From positions 54,903,658-54,967,657 of the forward strand of contig JAIOJX010000006.1 of assembly GCA_022376925.1 (NCBI GenBank): a stretch of DNA of 64,000 nt, given 5' to 3'. The stretch comes from Tragulus kanchil. Its lineage: Eukaryota > Chordata > Mammalia > Artiodactyla > Tragulidae. Numbering within the stretch: the stretch's first letter is position 1; the number at the start of each line of letters is the position of its first letter. Shown here piece by piece: positions 49,531 to 63,808 of the stretch. The position numbers were made by a program, and so were the translations under genes. A model generated the notes under the pieces. That model saw only the letters and a list, made by a program, of their open reading frames with translations. It made no database searches and was not told the origin of the DNA.

Positions 49531-50338
49531 TCTTCTACAATGCCTATTTTTCTTAAAAAGTTTAATTTCAAATCTCATTATGATTTTGATGAAATCTAAA
49601 ATCTATAAATTAAGAACATTCTCTCTAAGAAAATTGACTTCTCTATTCAAGTCTCCTTTTGGCTTCAATTAAATGCTTTGCTTTACATATTTTCATTCTA
49701 CATTTTGGCTATTTGTTCCTTTTAAAGAAATTTTAGTATTACAAACTCTATGTTTCCCTCGTATTTTCTGACTTTTTTTAAAGAAATAAGTGGATCTGTG
49801 TTCTTTGCAAATGTAAGTTCCTAATAGAGGGTAACTATTTCCATAGATTATATGCCTAGATCTGAAGTCACTGTAGGAGAATGAGGAATAACAACTTTAA
49901 GGCTTATGACAGACCACTATCAATCATTCTGTACTTTCACTGAAAACAGCTTTTATAATTTTTGAAAACTTGAAAACTTGTGCTTTAATTAACATATATT
50001 AAATCAATATATATATATGATGTCGGTCATGAGACGAAAGCCTAATTTAATTTCACCCAAGATTCAAATAATTTTCTCAGCACTACTTACTAAATAATCC
50101 TTCTATTCATAAATCTCTTATCATGTGTCAAGTATCTAAGCATATATTCTTAATATGTTTGGTACACATATGTAGTCCATATACTGGTTTATTTTTATAT
50201 TATTTAGTAAAAATGGGCATTCAGAACATATTGTCAAAGGTATCATCAAGTTTTTAATATTTTAACTTAAATTATCATTTACTATGTTAGGGCCATTCAT
50301 TAATCTTTCATATAGTTATCTTTATGTGTGTGTGTGTG

Positions 50339-50531
50339 TGTTAGTAGCTAAGTCATGTCTCATTTGTTGCAATCCTATGTACTGTAGTCTGCCAGACTCC
50401 TCTGTCATGGAATTTCCTAAGTAAAAATACTGTAGTAGGTTGCCTTTTCCTTCTCCAGGGATCTTCCCAACCCAGAGCTTGAACCTGGGTCTCCTGTATT
50501 GGCAGAGGCATTCTTACCATCTGAACCTTGC
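50339..50531 (-). mobile_element. Bov-tA SINE (copy 2)
   Basis: Identical to the element at 49338, offset by 1001 bp in tandem pair 48781-50775. Confidence 0.8.
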
Positions 50532-51171
50532 TCTTCTACAATGCCTATTTTTCTTAAAAAGTTTAATTTCAAATCTCATTATGATTTTGATGAAATCTAA
50601 AATCTATAAATTAAGAACATTCTCTCTAAGAAAATTGACTTCTCTATTCAAGTCTCCTTTTGGCTTCAATTAAATGCTTTGCTTTACATATTTTCATTCT
50701 ACATTTTGGCTATTTGTTCCTTTTAAAGAAATTTTAGTATTACAAACTCTATGTTTCCCTCGTATTTTTCTGACTATTTAAAGAGTTTAGGAAGCTATTG
50801 GTCTTTATATTTTTATCCACATTAATAGGTTTAATTCATTCATTTTAAATTAATTTCTAACATTTAATTAGCATACTGTAGACATGCCTTAATGTTTGCG
50901 TAATAAACATTTGCCTGAGTGAATAAGATTAATCAGTAAATCAATATTGAGCAATTCATCAGTTGAAAATTGGTCAACTGACCAACAGCATTTTTATGTA
51001 ATCTTTTAATAGCATATAAGTAGAATTTTAATTCAATTAAGGATTTTTAAAAACTTCTTAAAGGGAGATTTAACTTATTTTAATAAATCTGATTTGCTGT
51101 CATCTTGATCTGTGTTCTCTAATTTGTTAGATCATCTTCATATTGTTTCTGTTTTCTGTCTTTTGCTTTAG

Positions 51172-53570
51172 AGACTTCCTATTCTTTGATTTTATTTTAT
51201 GTTTTGGAAAATATGTGCTTTTTTAGTTCTTTTAGTTGCAATTAACTTCTAAAAAAATTAGACCTTTATTTCTCATAAATGTTAAAGTCAAGATATAATG
51301 AATCCATGCTATTTAAGACCAGAAATGTAATATACTTTATTTTGCTGTCCTTCCCTCACCTGGTTGCCAGAGTTAGCAAATAAAAACACATGGCTGTTAA
51401 GTTTGAATTTTATATAAGCAAATGTTTTCTTAGCATAAGTTCCATTCAATATTTAGGACATACTTATACTAAAAAAAGATTATTTTATATCTGAAAATCA
51501 AACCTAACTGGGTGTCCTAGATTCCTTTATCTGATAATCCTAATGTTCAATCCATACTTATTATATAATGTTTTATACTCAGCATTTCTGTGTTAAATAT
51601 TTCCTTGCACACTATTTAACATTTCTGAAGTTTTATAAACAAATTAACAATTATTCAGACTTAACCGCATATTTAACTGATTTCAGTGTTTGTTACCAGT
51701 TCCTTTACACTATGGCCTACACATTTGAGCTCTCTTTAAGAAACGTACATATCTGGTATGCTTCCTCTTTTCCTGTTTATCTAATCTGTTACTTATACAT
51801 GGAAAAAGACAATTCAGTGATAAGAAAAAATATAGGTGATAACAGATTTTTCAATCTCACAGTCATGAGGGTGTTATACCACTGTCTTTTGACATTTACT
51901 ATTGCAGAGGTCTGCATCCATTCTCCCTTTCAGGTTTTATAGATAACCAGAATTTTTCCACATCTCTAGTGCCTGAACCTATGAATACATATGTAAAACT
52001 GGGTAGGAGAATGTGTGGGGTGTATTATGGTAATGCCAGAGTATAGCTCCCTGGCAAGAAAAGGATGGTTCTTGAGTTTTCTGGTTAATAGAAATAACAT
52101 CTCTAAGATATCCTGTCTTGAATAAAGGGAAATACAATGTTTTCTGATCTTTTGTCATATGCATTTGTAATTTACTGGTTAATTCATCTTTAGTTAATTC
52201 TTCCATATTTGAGAACAGATTGTATACCAGTTTGAGTTTCAAGTTATTTGTGTTTTCAATTTTTTTTTTCTGTCGTTTCCTAGGACTTTACAGGTGAGTC
52301 AAGATGCTATTCATTGACAGCTAGCTAATTTCAATTCAAACCAAAATATAAGTAAGTAAAGTTTTCCAAATATTGAGAAACAGACTTCCTATTCTTTGAT
52401 TTTATTTTATGTTTTGGAAAATATGTGCTTTTTTAGTTCTTTTAGTTGCAATTAACTTCTAAAAAAATTAGACCTTTATTTCTCATAAATGTTAAAGTCA
52501 AGATATAATGAATCCATGCTATTTAAGACCAGAAATGTAATATACTTTATTTTGCTGTCCTTCCCTCACCTGGTTGCCAGAGTTAGCAAATAAAAACACA
52601 TGGCTGTTAAGTTTGAATTTTATATAAGCAAATGTTTTCTTAGCATAAGTTCCATTCAATATTTAGGACATACTTATACTAAAAAAAGATTATTTTATAT
52701 CTGAAAATCAAACCTAACTGGGTGTCCTAGATTCCTTTATCTGATAATCCTAATGTTCAATCCATACTTATTATATAATGTTTTATACTCAGCATTTCTG
52801 TGTTAAATATTTCCTTGCACACTATTTAACATTTCTGAAGTTTTATAAACAAATTAACAATTATTCAGACTTAACCGCATATTTAACTGATTTCAGTGTT
52901 TGTTACCAGTTCCTTTACACTATGGCCTACACATTTGAGCTCTCTTTAAGAAACGTACATATCTGGTATGCTTCCTCTTTTCCTGTTTATCTAATCTGTT
53001 ACTTATACATGGAAAAAGACAATTCAGTGATAAGAAAAAATATAGGTGATAACAGATTTTTCAATCTCACAGTCATGAGGGTGTTATACCACTGTCTTTT
53101 GACATTTACTATTGCAGAGGTCTGCATCCATTCTCCCTTTCAGGTTTTATAGATAACCAGAATTTTTCCACATCTCTAGTGCCTGAACCTATGAATACAT
53201 ATGTAAAACTGGGTAGGAGAATGTGTGGGGTGTATTATGGTAATGCCAGAGTATAGCTCCCTGGCAAGAAAAGGATGGTTCTTGAGTTTTCTGGTTAATA
53301 GAAATAACATCTCTAAGATATCCTGTCTTGAATAAAGGGAAATACAATGTTTTCTGATCTTTTGTCATATGCATTTGTAATTTACTGGTTAATTCATCTT
53401 TAGTTAATTCTTCCATATTTGAGAACAGATTGTATACCAGTTTGAGTTTCAAGTTATTTGTGTTTTCAATTTTTTTTTTCTGTCGTTTCCTAGGACTTTA
53501 CAGGTGAGTCAAGATGCTATTCATTGACAGCTAGCTAATTTCAATTCAAACCAAAATATAAGTAAGTAAA
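51172..53570 (+). repeat. Tandem near-identical pair 18
   Basis: Copy A 51172-52360, copy B 52382-53570, offset 1210, 21 bp of filler. No difference was noticed inside. It contains a 124-residue ORF twice, which I do not take as a gene. Confidence 0.95.
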
Positions 53571-53935
53571 TGTTTTGAAGTCAGTGAAGACACAAAGCTG
53601 AACATAAAGTTATGATTTCATGCACATGAAGATGCACAGGAAAAAAGACTTAGAATGAAACAAGATGAAAAGTTTTCTTGACTCATTTATATATTTTATA
53701 ATGACTATGTATAATATTTATGGTAGAAAAAGAAAATACACTTTAAAATACCCTCCTAAGGATCTCCTCTTTAAGCAAATGATTCTTACTGGGATTTAGA
53801 GGAAATTATAAATATTCTTTGGGATTATTTGGGTTATTTATAGATTCTTTATCCAGCAGCATTTACTAGGCTTAAAGTGAAGCTCTAATTAAAGCTGTTA
53901 TAACAAAATGAACTGAACTGTAAGGTATCTCTTCT

Positions 53936-55611
53936 TCAGTTATTGTGAAGATGTGAATTCTGATTAAACCCCTTGTAATACTCATGGCATTTATGAATTT
54001 TGTCTTCTGTATGGACTCTCTGATGAATTCGAAGAGCTGAACTATGGCTGAAACCCTTACCACACTTAGCACATTGATAAGGCTTCTCTCCTGTGTGGAT
54101 CCTCTGATGAATATGAAGATTTGAACTGTGACTAAAGCCCTTTCCACAGTCATCACATTTATAGGGTTTTTCTCCCGTATGGACCCTCTGATGAATGAGA
54201 AGATGTGAACGCTGACTGAAGCCCTTCCCACACTGTTCACATTTATAGGGTTTCTCTCCAGTATGTACTCTTTGATGAGTGTGAAGTTTTGAACTCTTGC
54301 TGAAGCCCTTCCCACATTCATGACAAATATAGGGTTTCTCCCCTGTATGGACCCTCTGATGAATGCGAAGATCTGAGCTGTGACTAAAGTTCTTCCCACA
54401 CTCATCACACTTGTAAGGCTTCTCTCCTGTATGCACTCTCTGATGGATTTGAAGATTTGAGCGCTGGGTAAACCCCTTACCACAGTCACCACATTTATAG
54501 GACTTTTCTCCCGTGTGGACTAACTGATGAATTCGAAGATTTGAGCTCTGACTGAAGCCCTTACCACACTCATCACACTTATATGGCTTCTCTCCGGTGT
54601 GGACTCTCTGATGAATATGAAGTACTGAACTCCGACTAAAATTCTTACCACACTGATCACACTTAAAAGGTTTCTCTCCTATATGAAGTCTCTGGTGAAT
54701 GTGAAGCAGTGAATTTCTACTAAGGTCCTGATCATAATGCAGTCTGTAGGGCTCCTCTTCTGTGTGGACTCTCTGATGACAGTGAAGTCTGGGGATCTGA
54801 CTGAAGTTCTTACCACACATATTACATATATGAGGTACCTCCCCTGGGTGGACTCCCTGATGAAAGTGAACACCGAAATTCTGACTAAAGTTACTGGCAA
54901 CTTCGTCACATATGTACAGCTTCTTACCTGTGTGGATTCTTGGATGTCTGTATAGATCTGATCTCTGAGGGAAGCATGCTGTACTGATGGAGCATGGATG
55001 GAACTTTTCTCCAAGTTGATTTCTATCATGGAGAACACACTGTGAGTTCCAAGAATAAATTTCTTTACATTTTTTACATCCACAGTACTTCTTTTCCATA
55101 GAGCCTGTCAGCAGGTCATTTGGGCATATCTCCCCAGAGTATTCTGGAAGGCCTTCCTCTCTTGGGATAAACGAATGCTGAACTATGAATGTCTGTGCTT
55201 TTTCCATTGAGAGATTCTTTCTGGATATGCCAACATGGTATCTGCATCTTTGAAAACCACATGAATCACTCACATAGATTTCTCTACCGTCACCTTCAGT
55301 GTGTTTGATTTCTAAGGACTGACAAGGCATACACTTGGTATATTTTAAGTTCCTGGGACCTTTGCTTTCTAAAGTTAGTTCATAGTTCTCACACCCTGGC
55401 ACTTTTGTCGAGAGTGTTGACCATTCTTGATAGTGAGAAAGATGTTGCTGCTTTAGGTCTTTGTAATCTATACCTTGAACCATTTCCACATACTTTTCAT
55501 TCTCATATATCTGAGTACTGGTAGTCCTCCAGCCTTGCCAGCAGGAAAGATTTTCATGTTCTAAATACCTGAATCTTTCTTCTTGAGGTCTGCAGCTCTC
55601 TTTCCAATTTC
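53936..55611 (-). CDS. ZNF214: ZNF214 terminal exon, C2H2 finger array
   Basis: Large terminal exon on the - strand. A TTTTTTTAG acceptor precedes 55611, and the stop TGA is at 53938-53936. It joins the KRAB exon in phase 1 and supplies residues 43-600 (human about 606). Intact C2H2 fingers lie at residues about 304-324 and then eight in register from 360 to 576, every 28 residues, with HTGEKPY linkers. Decayed finger units lie at about 248-268 (second Cys is Ser), 276-296 (second Cys lost), 332-352 (both Cys lost) and the C-terminal [10 protein letters not shown] unit. The pattern of intact and decayed fingers and the [14 protein letters not shown] ending match what I remember of human ZNF214. 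Predicted role: nuclear sequence-specific DNA-binding repressor. The 5' 768 nt of the exon recur at 55991-56758. Confidence 0.95.
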
Positions 55612-57137
55612 CTAAAAAAATAAGCAGATAATCCCGTGATGAGAGCTTTGTTTAAAAATGTCCAACTATCTCAGTCAACAAGCTCCAGAATTATAGGAAA
55701 ATACGTGTAGGCACAAGTGAGAAAGAAGTATGACTTAGGCAGCCCCATATTTGAGCATGAATTTCATTTGTTTATTCATTCATAGATGTATTCATTTACT
55801 CATTCATTTAACAAATATATCTTGGGCATCTACTACTTACCAAGTACTGTCAGAAATAAAAGAGAAAGTGACTGGCTTCAAGGAAATAGTCTTAAAGACT
55901 GAGATTTAATTAGATTATTCTCTTTGGGAATTTATTATAAGAGAATATTGTTTCTATTTTTCTAAAATAGTCTAGTAGATTGTGTGAAAACTGGGTGGAC
56001 TCCCTGATGAAAGTGAACACCGAAATTCTGACTAAAGTTACTGGCAACTTCGTCACATATGTACAGCTTCTTACCTGTGTGGATTCTTGGATGTCTGTAT
56101 AGATCTGATCTCTGAGGGAAGCATGCTGTACTGATGGAGCATGGATGGAACTTTTCTCCAAGTTGATTTCTATCATGGAGAACACACTGTGAGTTCCAAG
56201 AATAAATTTCTTTACATTTTTTACATCCACAGTACTTCTTTTCCATAGAGCCTGTCAGCAGGTCATTTGGGCATATCTCCCCAGAGTATTCTGGAAAGCC
56301 TTCCTCTCTTGGGATAAACGAATGCTGAACTATGAATGTCTGTGCTTTTTCCATTGAGAGATTCTTTCTGGATATGCCAACATGGTATCTGCATCTTTGA
56401 AAACCACATGAATCACTCACATAGATTTCTCTACCGTCACCTTCAGTGTGTTTGATTTCTAAGGACTGACAAGGCATACACTTGGTATATTTTAAGTTCC
56501 TGGGACCTTTGCTTTCTAAAGTTAGTTCATAGTTCTCACACCCTGGCACTTTTGTCGAGAGTGTTGACCATTCTTGATAGTGAGAAAGATGTTGCTGCTT
56601 TAGGTCTTTGTAATCTATACCTTGAACCATTTCCACATACTTTTCATTCTCATATATCTGAGTACTGGTAGTCCTCCAGCCTTGCCAGCAGGAAAGATTT
56701 TCATGTTCTAAATACCTGAATCTTTCTTCTTGAGGTCTGCAGCTCTCTTTCCAATTTCCTAAAAAAATAAGCAGATAATCCCGTGATGAGAGCTTTGTTT
56801 AAAAATGTCCAACTATCTCAGTCAACAAGCTCCAGAATTATAGGAAAATACGTGTAGGCACAAGTGAGAAAGAAGTATGACTTAGGCAGCCCCATATTTG
56901 AGCATGAATTTCATTTGTTTATTCATTCATAGATGTATTCATTTACTCATTCATTTAACAAATATATCTTGGGCATCTACTACTTACCAAGTACTGTCAG
57001 AAATAAAAGAGAAAGTGACTGGCTTCAAGGAAATAGTCTTAAAGACTGAGATTTAATTAGATTATTCTCTTTGGGAATTTATTATAAGAGAATATTGTTT
57101 CTATTTTTCTAAAATAGTATAGTAGATTGTGTGAAAA
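54844..57137 (+). repeat. Tandem near-identical pair 19
   Basis: Copy A 54844-55990, copy B 55991-57137, offset 1147, no filler. Copies the 5' part of the ZNF214 finger exon plus intron. Confidence 0.95.
55991..56758 (-). pseudogene. ZNF214: Duplicate 5' part of ZNF214 finger exon
   Basis: Second copy of the first 768 nt of the terminal ZNF214 exon, including its acceptor. It is cut off after the [10 protein letters not shown] region, before any intact finger, where the sequence jumps to intron DNA of copy 1. One amino-acid difference is seen (EEGFPEYSG here, EEGLPEYSG in the full exon), from a single C/T change. Its ORF reads a few false residues past the junction before a stop. Most likely an assembly duplicate; the single change could be a haplotype difference. 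Confidence 0.85.
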
Positions 57138-57329
57138 AGCTCTCTGCTTTATCTACATCTTTGGGTGTTCCTCTTACATACTGATTCTAGGGTTAGCCAC
57201 ATAATTTTCTTTGGCGACTGGGACAAAATTTTAAGACAAGCAGAAATGTGAAATGTACTTGTGCACTGTGGTTGGCCTCTCTTGATGGTTTTTAAAGTCC
57301 TGTGATCACCATCATATAAATCAGCCTTG

Positions 57330-57558
57330 GCTGGGAAGAGAGACATAGGGTCAACACATGACCTTTATAACACTGATATTGACCAACTGCCAGACATGTG
57401 AGTCAGGCTATCCAGCTTTATCTTAGACCATCTAGCCCCAGTCAGTGTTACTCCATGATAGAAAATCCATCAAACATCATGAAAAATAACAAAGTTTATT
57501 TTAAGTTACTAAGTTTGGGGTAGTTTGTTATATAGCAGAAACTAACTTGTACAAATAG
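57330..57558 (+). mobile_element. MaLR-type LTR 3' fragment (duplicated)
   Basis: CAACTGCCAGACATGTGAG, CATCTAGCCCCAGTCAG, TTAAGTTACTAAGTTTGGGG and TTTGTTATATAGCAGAAAC match the 3' half of MLT1-like LTRs. It lies in the ZNF214 intron. A second copy is at about 58468-58696 through tandem pair 56969-59242. Confidence 0.55.
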
Positions 57559-57821
57559 AACACAAAGAACAAATTTAGGACTGCACAAAATTACACATGG
57601 AAATCTGTGCTTTAAGGGTAATCTATAAAATATTAAGAAGAAGAATCACAAATATCTATTAATTACATAGCCAAAATATTTTGGAAGATATCTTGCTTTC
57701 TTTATCTTCTATTTTTCACATGATTTAAGACCCAGTTTTGAGACTCTCTTTTACCTCAATGCAACAATCATTTAAAAAGCAAAATACTCAACAAAACTGG
57801 TCCCAGGAGAAACTAACCTTA

Positions 57822-58121
<300 letters not shown>

Positions 58122-58959
58122 TTACCAAGTACTGTCAGAAATAAAAGAGAAAGTGACTGGCTTCAAGGAAATAGTCTTAAAGACTGAGATTTAATTAGAT
58201 TATTCTCTTTGGGAATTTATTATAAGAGAATATTGTTTCTATTTTTCTAAAATAGTATAGTAGATTGTGTGAAAAAGCTCTCTGCTTTATCTACATCTTT
58301 GGGTGTTCCTCTTACATACTGATTCTAGGGTTAGCCACATAATTTTCTTTGGCGACTGGGACAAAATTTTAAGACAAGCAGAAATGTGAAATGTACTTGT
58401 GCACTGTGGTTGGCCTCTCTTGATGGTTTTTAAAGTCCTGTGATCACCATCATATAAATCAGCCTTGGCTGGGAAGAGAGACATAGGGTCAACACATGAC
58501 CTTTATAACACTGATATTGACCAACTGCCAGACATGTGAGTCAGGCTATCCAGCTTTATCTTAGACCATCTAGCCCCAGTCAGTGTTACTCCATGATAGA
58601 AAATCCATCAAACATCATGAAAAATAACAAAGTTTATTTTAAGTTACTAAGTTTGGGGTAGTTTGTTATATAGCAGAAACTAACTTGTACAAATAGAACA
58701 CAAAGAACAAATTTAGGACTGCACAAAATTACACATGGAAATCTGTGCTTTAAGGGTAATCTATAAAATATTAAGAAGAAGAATCACAAATATCTATTAA
58801 TTACATAGCCAAAATATTTTGGAAGATATCTTGCTTTCTTTATCTTCTATTTTTCACATGATTTAAGACCCAGTTTTGAGACTCTCTTTTACCTCAATGC
58901 AACAATCATTTAAAAAGCAAAATACTCAACAAAACTGGTCCCAGGAGAAACTAACCTTA

Positions 58960-59268
<309 letters not shown>

Positions 59269-59289
59269 TCAAGTGGTTAAATAATGTAT

Positions 59290-59560
59290 CCAATCACTGA
59301 ATATCATCACCATCGTAAGAAACATTTATGTACCATTTGTCTGCTAACCACTGGGCCAAGTAAGTACTTCACATATATTTCAAGTAATCCTCATCCTTGT
59401 AACAATCCTGTGTTGTAGACACGATTATCCCCATTTTACACATTAATAAATAATGGTTGAAAGAGATTAAGTAAATTCCCAAGATCATGGACCAGAGATA
59501 TTGCAGCTGTGATCAAAGCCTACACACTTTGGACCAGAATCATTTGCCAACTATAACAAT
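59290..59560 (+). mobile_element. MIR SINE
   Basis: TACTTCACATATATTTCAAG, TATCCCCATTTTACACATT and GAGATTAAGTAAATTCCC follow the MIR consensus. It lies upstream of ZNF214. Confidence 0.7.
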
Positions 59561-60721
59561 ATTGCTTCATGATGCTTATATTGTTGCTTCATGATTGGTC
59601 AGTTTAGACATTATCTGTTTACTTCCTACTATGAGATGAGGAATTAGACCTACCACCCATACTCTACTCTCCCTCCTCTTATAGCAGTATTGCTAATTTT
59701 TTGGTTAAATCAATGAGCAGCACTTACATAATTTTGAATATAATTATACACTTTTTGGTGGGGGAATTACCTGTTTACATTTTACTTGATAAATTTACTG
59801 TCCTCAAGCTCTTGATTTTTTCACAAAGCTGTTTTATCAAGGGTCTCATTCCCTTGCCCACCCCTTTTATTTTGTAAAGTCCATCTTGCCTGCTTCAGGG
59901 CTGGGTACTCTTCAGTGTTCCATTTTCAAAATCACATGACTCTTCCTCTTTTTGATTGACTCCATTAATTGGGAGGCACATAACAGCATGAGTTCAATCT
60001 AGCCTGTGAACATTAAGCCTATGGCCATTGAAAAAAGCAAAGGTAAGAAACAGGTGAGGTTTTCTTCAAAGCAGAATTTCCAAACATAGTTACTAGGAAA
60101 GATTCCCAAGAATCATTTGAATCACTGTATGCCTGAAGTCATTCTTACTATCCCTCACAAGTGGCTGGGTATAAAAATGCTAGAGTGAAAATAATTTTTC
60201 TAAAATTGTTTCACTATTTATAAGCTTTTAGTGTTGCCAAGACTGATTTAAAAAATAATAAAAAATAAATAACAAAAATAAAAAATAATAAACTCCTTAA
60301 TTCCTTTTTAGGCAACTTTTTCTTTCCTCTCTGTAAATATTTCACAGTCTTCTTTTATGGTTGGTCCTCTGCCCCAAATGGTTTATAAATTTTAATCTCT
60401 CCAAAGTTCACAGGACTCATGAGTTCCTTTCTTGACTGTATTACCCTGCTGAATATTCTAAGATGTAGCATCTTTAGCCCTAAGTGACTCTTACTGCTAT
60501 TCCTACTGTTGCCATCCAGGTGTTTTGTTGAAATTTCTCATTTGCTGATGGCTCTTCAGTTTCATCATTTAAGTTCATAAACTTATTAGTTTATTATTAT
60601 TATGCCATTTTAGAAAGCAGAAGAGATAAGGGCATGTATTCTGTCTAAAAATAATTAGTTTAATAGAACAGATCATAAGTTGCTTATGTGACAAACTCAT
60701 TTTGTTTCTTTGATAACATTT

Positions 60722-60996
60722 TTTTTTTAATTTTGGCCCCTTTGTTTATTAATTTTTTATTTATTTGTTTTTCATCCATCTTTATTCTTTGGCCTTTGTG
60801 GGCCTCCCATCACAGTGGCCTCTCTAGTTGCAGAGCTCCGGCTCTGGGTGCATGTGCTCCAAAGCTCTGGCTCACAATTGGACACACTGGTCAAGCCACT
60901 CCATGGCACGTGGGGTCTTGTCTAGCCAGGGATAGAACTGGTGCCCCTTTCACTGCAAGGCGAGCTGTTTACCCACTGGGCCACCAGGGAAGCCCC
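60722..60996 (-). mobile_element. CHR-type SINE
   Basis: Reverse element: TTTGGCCTTTGTGGGCCTCC, GAGCTCCGGCTCTGGG, ending CCACCAGGGAAGCCCC. The 103-residue ORF over it is a SINE translation. Confidence 0.86.
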
Positions 60997-61104
60997 TGAT
61001 AACATATTCTTAATTGTAAAGTTCAATTTAAAATGTTTAGTAAATATTAAGAATAAAAGAAATAGATACTTTTATGGAAATTGCAATAAAGTGAAAGGAA
61101 ACTA

Positions 61105-61310
61105 TAAAATTATAATCATAGCAGCAGCTAAATATTATCTAGCATTTAGGAGCAATTATGTGAAGAAGGCTAATGTTATCTCATGTATAATCACAACAAT
61201 CCAGTAAGGTATTATTATCAACACTAAAGGAATGAGGAATATAAATTTAGCAAGATTAAGTAACTTTTACAAGGGCATGTAGTTACAAAGTAGTGGTTTT
61301 TAAACACTAG
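61105..61310 (+). mobile_element. MIR SINE
   Basis: A diverged MIR: CACAACAATCCAGTAAGG, TATTATTATCAACACTAAAG, GATTAAGTAACTTTTACAAG. Confidence 0.5.
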
Positions 61311-62114
61311 CTAACTGCTGCTGTACGTCCTAAGCAGAAGTTAAAAACAACTTGTGAAGCATGATAAATCAAGATCTGGGATCATACATACCTTTAAACA
61401 ACAAAACTCTGTAAAAGTAAAATAAAAATTAAAAAAAAAAGATTTCCATATACAGCCATATTATTTTAATATAGAAGGGAAAAGGAAGATCTGAAATATT
61501 CAAGGATTCAAAATATACCACCCAGGTACCATTTTTCCAATAAACTGAATAAAAATCCATGCCTAAAAAGTGAAACATTAATCACAAATATGAATGCAAG
61601 AATGAAAAAATTCAGTGCTATTTATAAATGTTTGTACATGCTAAAAATTTGAAAACACATATAAATAAATATATAAATAAGAAAACTGGGATCCACAGAA
61701 GCTGACAAACTGGTGCCAGTATGAGAAATAAATGAACTCATTGTCCTTCATTTTTTAAAATGTACAGTGTATAAAAACCCAGTTTGTTGTTACTGGTTTT
61801 GATAATCATTTTAACAAAGATCTAAGAATTTATTTTTTAAATATACTAGAGAGTAAGAGTTTAGTCTCTTTTGCTGAAAGGAAGTTCATAAAAATTATAA
61901 CAATGTTAAAGTAATATAAGTAAAAGTTAAAAGTCTACCCTCCCCAAATAACTTAATAACCACTGTTGCTTTCATTGTGTCCTTTCTGACCTTATTTTCA
62001 TACATACATACCCCACTAACTTTTTTTCATAACAAAGACATAATTCTGCAGTTCACTTTTTCATGCAATATATAGTATATAACTTCCCATTTCAGTACAT
62101 ATAGGCCTGTGTTA

Positions 62115-62662
62115 TTTTTAGGGATTTTAAAATATGTCCCAATATTATTTGATACCCTTCCCCTCAAATGGTGGAGCCCAATTCCCTGCTCCTTGAATGT
62201 GGCCTGGTCTTAGGACTTACTTATGAATAAGAAAAAAAGCAGAAGGAGAAGCATTGGTGTGTAGCTTTCAAGACTAGCCCATAAAAGGCCCTGACTGCAG
62301 CTTTTTATTCTTGGATCAGTCACTCTGGGAGAAGCTACCTAAAATGCCATGAGAATACCTAGGCAGCCCTGTGGAGAGGCCCATGTCATGAGGAACTGAG
62401 GCCTCTATCGTCAGTGAGAAATGAGGCATCTGCCAACAGCCGTGTAAGTGAACCACTTAGAAATGAAGCCGCAGTGAAGCCTTCCAATGGACTGTGGTCA
62501 TGCTAATGGCTTTGACTGCAAGCTCATAAGAAGCCCTGAGCCAGAAACACACTGTGACGCTCCCAGATTCCTGACTCTTAGAAACTGAGTGAGATAATAA
62601 ATGTTTGTTATTTTTAAAAGCTGTGAAATATAATTTATTATGCAGAAATAGATGACTAATAT
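62115..62662 (+). mobile_element. MaLR (MLT1-like) solo LTR (copy 1)
   Basis: Shows the ERVL-MaLR LTR signature: CTCCTTGAATGTGGCCTGG, CATAAAAGGCCCTGACTGC, CCTGAGCCAGAAACAC and GAGATAATAAATGTTTGTT near the 3' end. It is ancient and diverged. An identical copy sits at 63261-63808 through tandem pair 61640-63932. No coding sequence. Confidence 0.7.
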
Positions 62663-63260
62663 ATTGTTGTAAAAGTTGCACAGCATTTCACATTATAATG
62701 TTCTAAAATTTAACTGTTTCCATACTAATGAACGTTGAGATTATTTCCACTTGGCTTTCCACTCTGGCTATTATAACATAGCAGTGCTAAAAATTTGAAA
62801 ACACATATAAATAAATATATAAATAAGAAAACTGGGATCCACAGAAGCTGACAAACTGGTGCCAGTATGAGAAATAAATGAACTCATTGTCCTTCATTTT
62901 TTAAAATGTACAGTGTATAAAAACCCAGTTTGTTGTTACTGGTTTTGATAATCATTTTAACAAAGATCTAAGAATTTATTTTTTAAATATACTAGAGAGT
63001 AAGAGTTTAGTCTCTTTTGCTGAAAGGAAGTTCATAAAAATTATAACAATGTTAAAGTAATATAAGTAAAAGTTAAAAGTCTACCCTCCCCAAATAACTT
63101 AATAACCACTGTTGCTTTCATTGTGTCCTTTCTGACCTTATTTTCATACATACATACCCCACTAACTTTTTTTCATAACAAAGACATAATTCTGCAGTTC
63201 ACTTTTTCATGCAATATATAGTATATAACTTCCCATTTCAGTACATATAGGCCTGTGTTA

Positions 63261-63808
63261 TTTTTAGGGATTTTAAAATATGTCCCAATATTATTTGATA
63301 CCCTTCCCCTCAAATGGTGGAGCCCAATTCCCTGCTCCTTGAATGTGGCCTGGTCTTAGGACTTACTTATGAATAAGAAAAAAAGCAGAAGGAGAAGCAT
63401 TGGTGTGTAGCTTTCAAGACTAGCCCATAAAAGGCCCTGACTGCAGCTTTTTATTCTTGGATCAGTCACTCTGGGAGAAGCTACCTAAAATGCCATGAGA
63501 ATACCTAGGCAGCCCTGTGGAGAGGCCCATGTCATGAGGAACTGAGGCCTCTATCGTCAGTGAGAAATGAGGCATCTGCCAACAGCCGTGTAAGTGAACC
63601 ACTTAGAAATGAAGCCGCAGTGAAGCCTTCCAATGGACTGTGGTCATGCTAATGGCTTTGACTGCAAGCTCATAAGAAGCCCTGAGCCAGAAACACACTG
63701 TGACGCTCCCAGATTCCTGACTCTTAGAAACTGAGTGAGATAATAAATGTTTGTTATTTTTAAAAGCTGTGAAATATAATTTATTATGCAGAAATAGATG
63801 ACTAATAT
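63261..63808 (+). mobile_element. MaLR (MLT1-like) solo LTR (copy 2)
   Basis: Same LTR as at 62115, repeated with an offset of 1146 bp in the second half of tandem pair 61640-63932. Confidence 0.68.

Larger units (their letters stand above)
48781..50775 (+). repeat. Tandem near-identical pair 17
   Basis: Copy A 48781-49773, copy B 49783-50775, offset 1001-1002. The start of this pair also occurs at about 47679, inside pair 16, so it forms a triple. Confidence 0.95.

Noticed and set aside
51568..51942. 124-residue + strand ORF (again at 52778-53152)
   Set aside because: No domain, AT-rich, no splice or promoter evidence; the second copy is only the tandem duplicate.
53872..54492. 206-residue - strand ORF overlapping the ZNF214 fingers
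   Set aside because: Another-frame shadow of the finger array; repeated RS-rich text follows from the 84-bp finger period.
54679..55083. 134-residue - strand ORF within the ZNF214 exon
   Set aside because: Out of frame with the KRAB and finger reading frame, no domain.
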